From Salminus brasiliensis (taxonomy: Eukaryota; Chordata; Actinopteri; Characiformes; Bryconidae): a stretch of DNA of 64,000 nucleotides. The notes under the pieces are model-generated. The model was given only the letters and a program-made list of their open reading frames with translations, did not search any database and was not told the origin of the DNA. Each line of letters opens with the position of its first letter. Position 1 is the stretch's first letter. Made by a program: the position numbers and the translations under genes. The stretch spans positions 26,818,709 to 26,882,708 of the forward strand of contig NC_132896.1 in assembly GCF_030463535.1 (NCBI RefSeq), in the 5' to 3' direction. Below, piece after piece: positions 62,255-64,000 of the stretch.

Positions 62255-64000
62255 CTAATGAAGGAGGACAGGGGGACTGAATTTAGAGAATGTAATAATG
62301 AGCATGAAGTGTTCTATTAGGGGTCTGTAATTACTGTGTTATTATACATGAATAGTCTAGACAACAACAATGTAACTGCTAGTAATTAATTCTCTGTTAC
62401 AAACGGATTACTGAAGTTCAGCCAGTGCAAGTACATGTGTATTTAGCAGTTACTCAACTTTTGGGTTGAGTCTTATAATACATGTGTAATCCTAACTTCA
62501 AGTGAGTATACATGTGTAATAAGATCAGTGGGCTTACATTATTGCATGATTATTAACGTGTAACTACACAATTACTAGAGACAATATAAAATGGGACCAT
62601 TTTTACAAATGGAAAATTTCCAGTTAATGCAGCACAGCACAGCACATACAGAACGCATAAGCAGTTTTAAGTACAATTCAAACTTCCCCAAAGCCCACTT
62701 CCCCCACTCATTCTCTACAAACGCTTGTTTGTAAACAGCTAACTCATGGTTAAGAACCATAGGAGTCGTTTCCACACTGATTAACACTCAAGAGGGATTG
62801 ACTACGGCCTAAGGATATTCCAGAGATTTACTGCGCCCTGAATGGCAAATTATGCAGTAACGTCAGACCCCTTTACATTTTAATTCAAACTCGTAATAGA
62901 ATTTCCAGTTGACCACATCCAATTTTTTTTCTATTGGTAGTCCACCTGACCATTGTGGCATCTAATTGTGGTGGCATTAAAACAGTGCTCATTTATGTTA
63001 GGCCAATTGTCCCATCTGTCTGCTTGTAGAGGGAATAAACAGGTCAGACTTCTTTCAACCCTATCGAATGTTCATACTGAACATTTTAGATAGGCACTGT
63101 CTATAAGAGAGAATCAGTGAACAAGCACAGTCCAAAATCACTTGCATTATAGACCTCAAGAGAAGAGTAAAAAAAAAAGAAAAGAAAAAAAACTGACTGG
63201 CAATGGAAAGTCTAGAGAAGTCTGTCCCAAACCACAGGTTTAGACACTCCCATGTTCAAGAGATACAGAGAAGGGAAAGGCAGAGGGAAAAAAACGAGGA
63301 GCAGAACAAAGAGATTGACAGATATGTAGGTAATATTGGGTTATCTTAGCCTCAGCTAGCCAGGTGGAGGTGTACCTGATAACAGCTCTGTGCGAGAAAA
63401 GAGAGCTCAGCAGGTGATATGAGGGTTTCTCACCCCTCAGACTTGAGTCTCTGGGTTAGCAACATGCAATCACTTTAAGGAGATCAACCCAACACTAGCC
63501 ACCAGATAAGGAGACGATCCAAAGCAGATCCAGCTTGTAAGACTCTGACTGCCGCAGCCTTTTTGTTGTAACACTATTACGGCTTCTAGGAAGTTGGCAA
63601 CCGCTTAAACTTCATGGTTTGGGTGAATCATGAATCTCTTAGGTAGGGGTTTAAGCCTTAAAATCACAGTTATCACTGATGAAAAAAAACATTTACAATA
63701 TTAATCTTTACCTCACAGAAACAAGAAACAAGGGTTTTAAATGTAACTAAAGGGGTAAGGAAACATTAGTATTAGGATTAGGTGTATGGTTACATTTAAT
63801 AGCCAATCTTTTACATTTAACTTACAGAATGTTAGTTGAATGTCCAGTAAATAGTGGCTAATGATCCAAGAACAGTGGCAACGGAAACTAGACAACCTGC
63901 GACGATGTATGTTGGCATAGCCAATCTTTGGCATTTTCTGTTAGTCAAAAACGGATTAGCATGCTAATATTTGGTGTACTAACCCGTCAAACTCACTATT
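62255..64000. other. uvssa intron, upstream of first recognised exon
   Basis: Probably intronic, since the exon at 62152-62254 starts in phase 0 after a TTCATTAG acceptor. I found no convincing upstream exon or VHS-domain sequence up to the window end. A short purine-rich run lies near 63165-63190. Confidence 0.5.

Overview
The window comes from a vertebrate nuclear genome, most likely a ray-finned fish. It is AT-rich, has two interrupted genes with GT-AG introns, and carries teleost-type repeats: Tc1 relics, a tRNA-derived SINE, fold-back MITEs, and long CA, TA, TAA and AAG microsatellites. The repeat set looks otophysan (characin or catfish-like) to me, but I hold that only loosely. No prokaryotic features, CRISPR arrays or mobile resistance genes are present.

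Only two protein-coding genes can be supported. The first is a complete two-exon NK1-class homeobox gene on the + strand (43832-47116, 380 aa). It has an N-terminal eh1-like motif, an acidic run, polyQ, a basic cluster, a homeodomain and the NK1 C-terminus. The second is the C-terminal half of uvssa on the - strand: seven exons between 50992 and 62254, 341 aa, all with consistent splice phases. It carries the TFIIH p62-binding acidic motif, the target lysine and the UVSSA zinc finger. The two genes are tail to tail, the same arrangement as NKX1-1 and UVSSA at human 4p16.3. This supports naming the homeobox gene an nkx1-1 orthologue (fish databases use nkx1.2-like names).

Layout: 1-43 kb is a gene desert upstream of nkx1-1. 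It contains about 18 blocks that look like conserved non-coding elements (complex sequence, balanced GC, clusters of TAAT cores), alternating with repeats and plain AT-rich sequence. A homotypic cluster of five TAATTG sites lies at 42735-42830, about 0.6 kb upstream of the likely promoter. A GC-rich promoter region with a CCAAT box and a perfect 13-bp tandem duplication containing GGATTA lies at 43080-43831. The nkx1-1 gene follows, then a 3.9 kb intergenic stretch with a fold-back MITE, then uvssa. Two uvssa introns hold further CNE-like blocks (about 52.9-53.5 and 58.4-59.7 kb).

Together this looks like a genomic regulatory block: a developmental transcription factor with enhancer candidates spread over its desert and inside the introns of an unrelated housekeeping DNA-repair gene. 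Conservation was not measured. All CNE calls rest on sequence texture alone and need a multi-species alignment. I found no new protein system.
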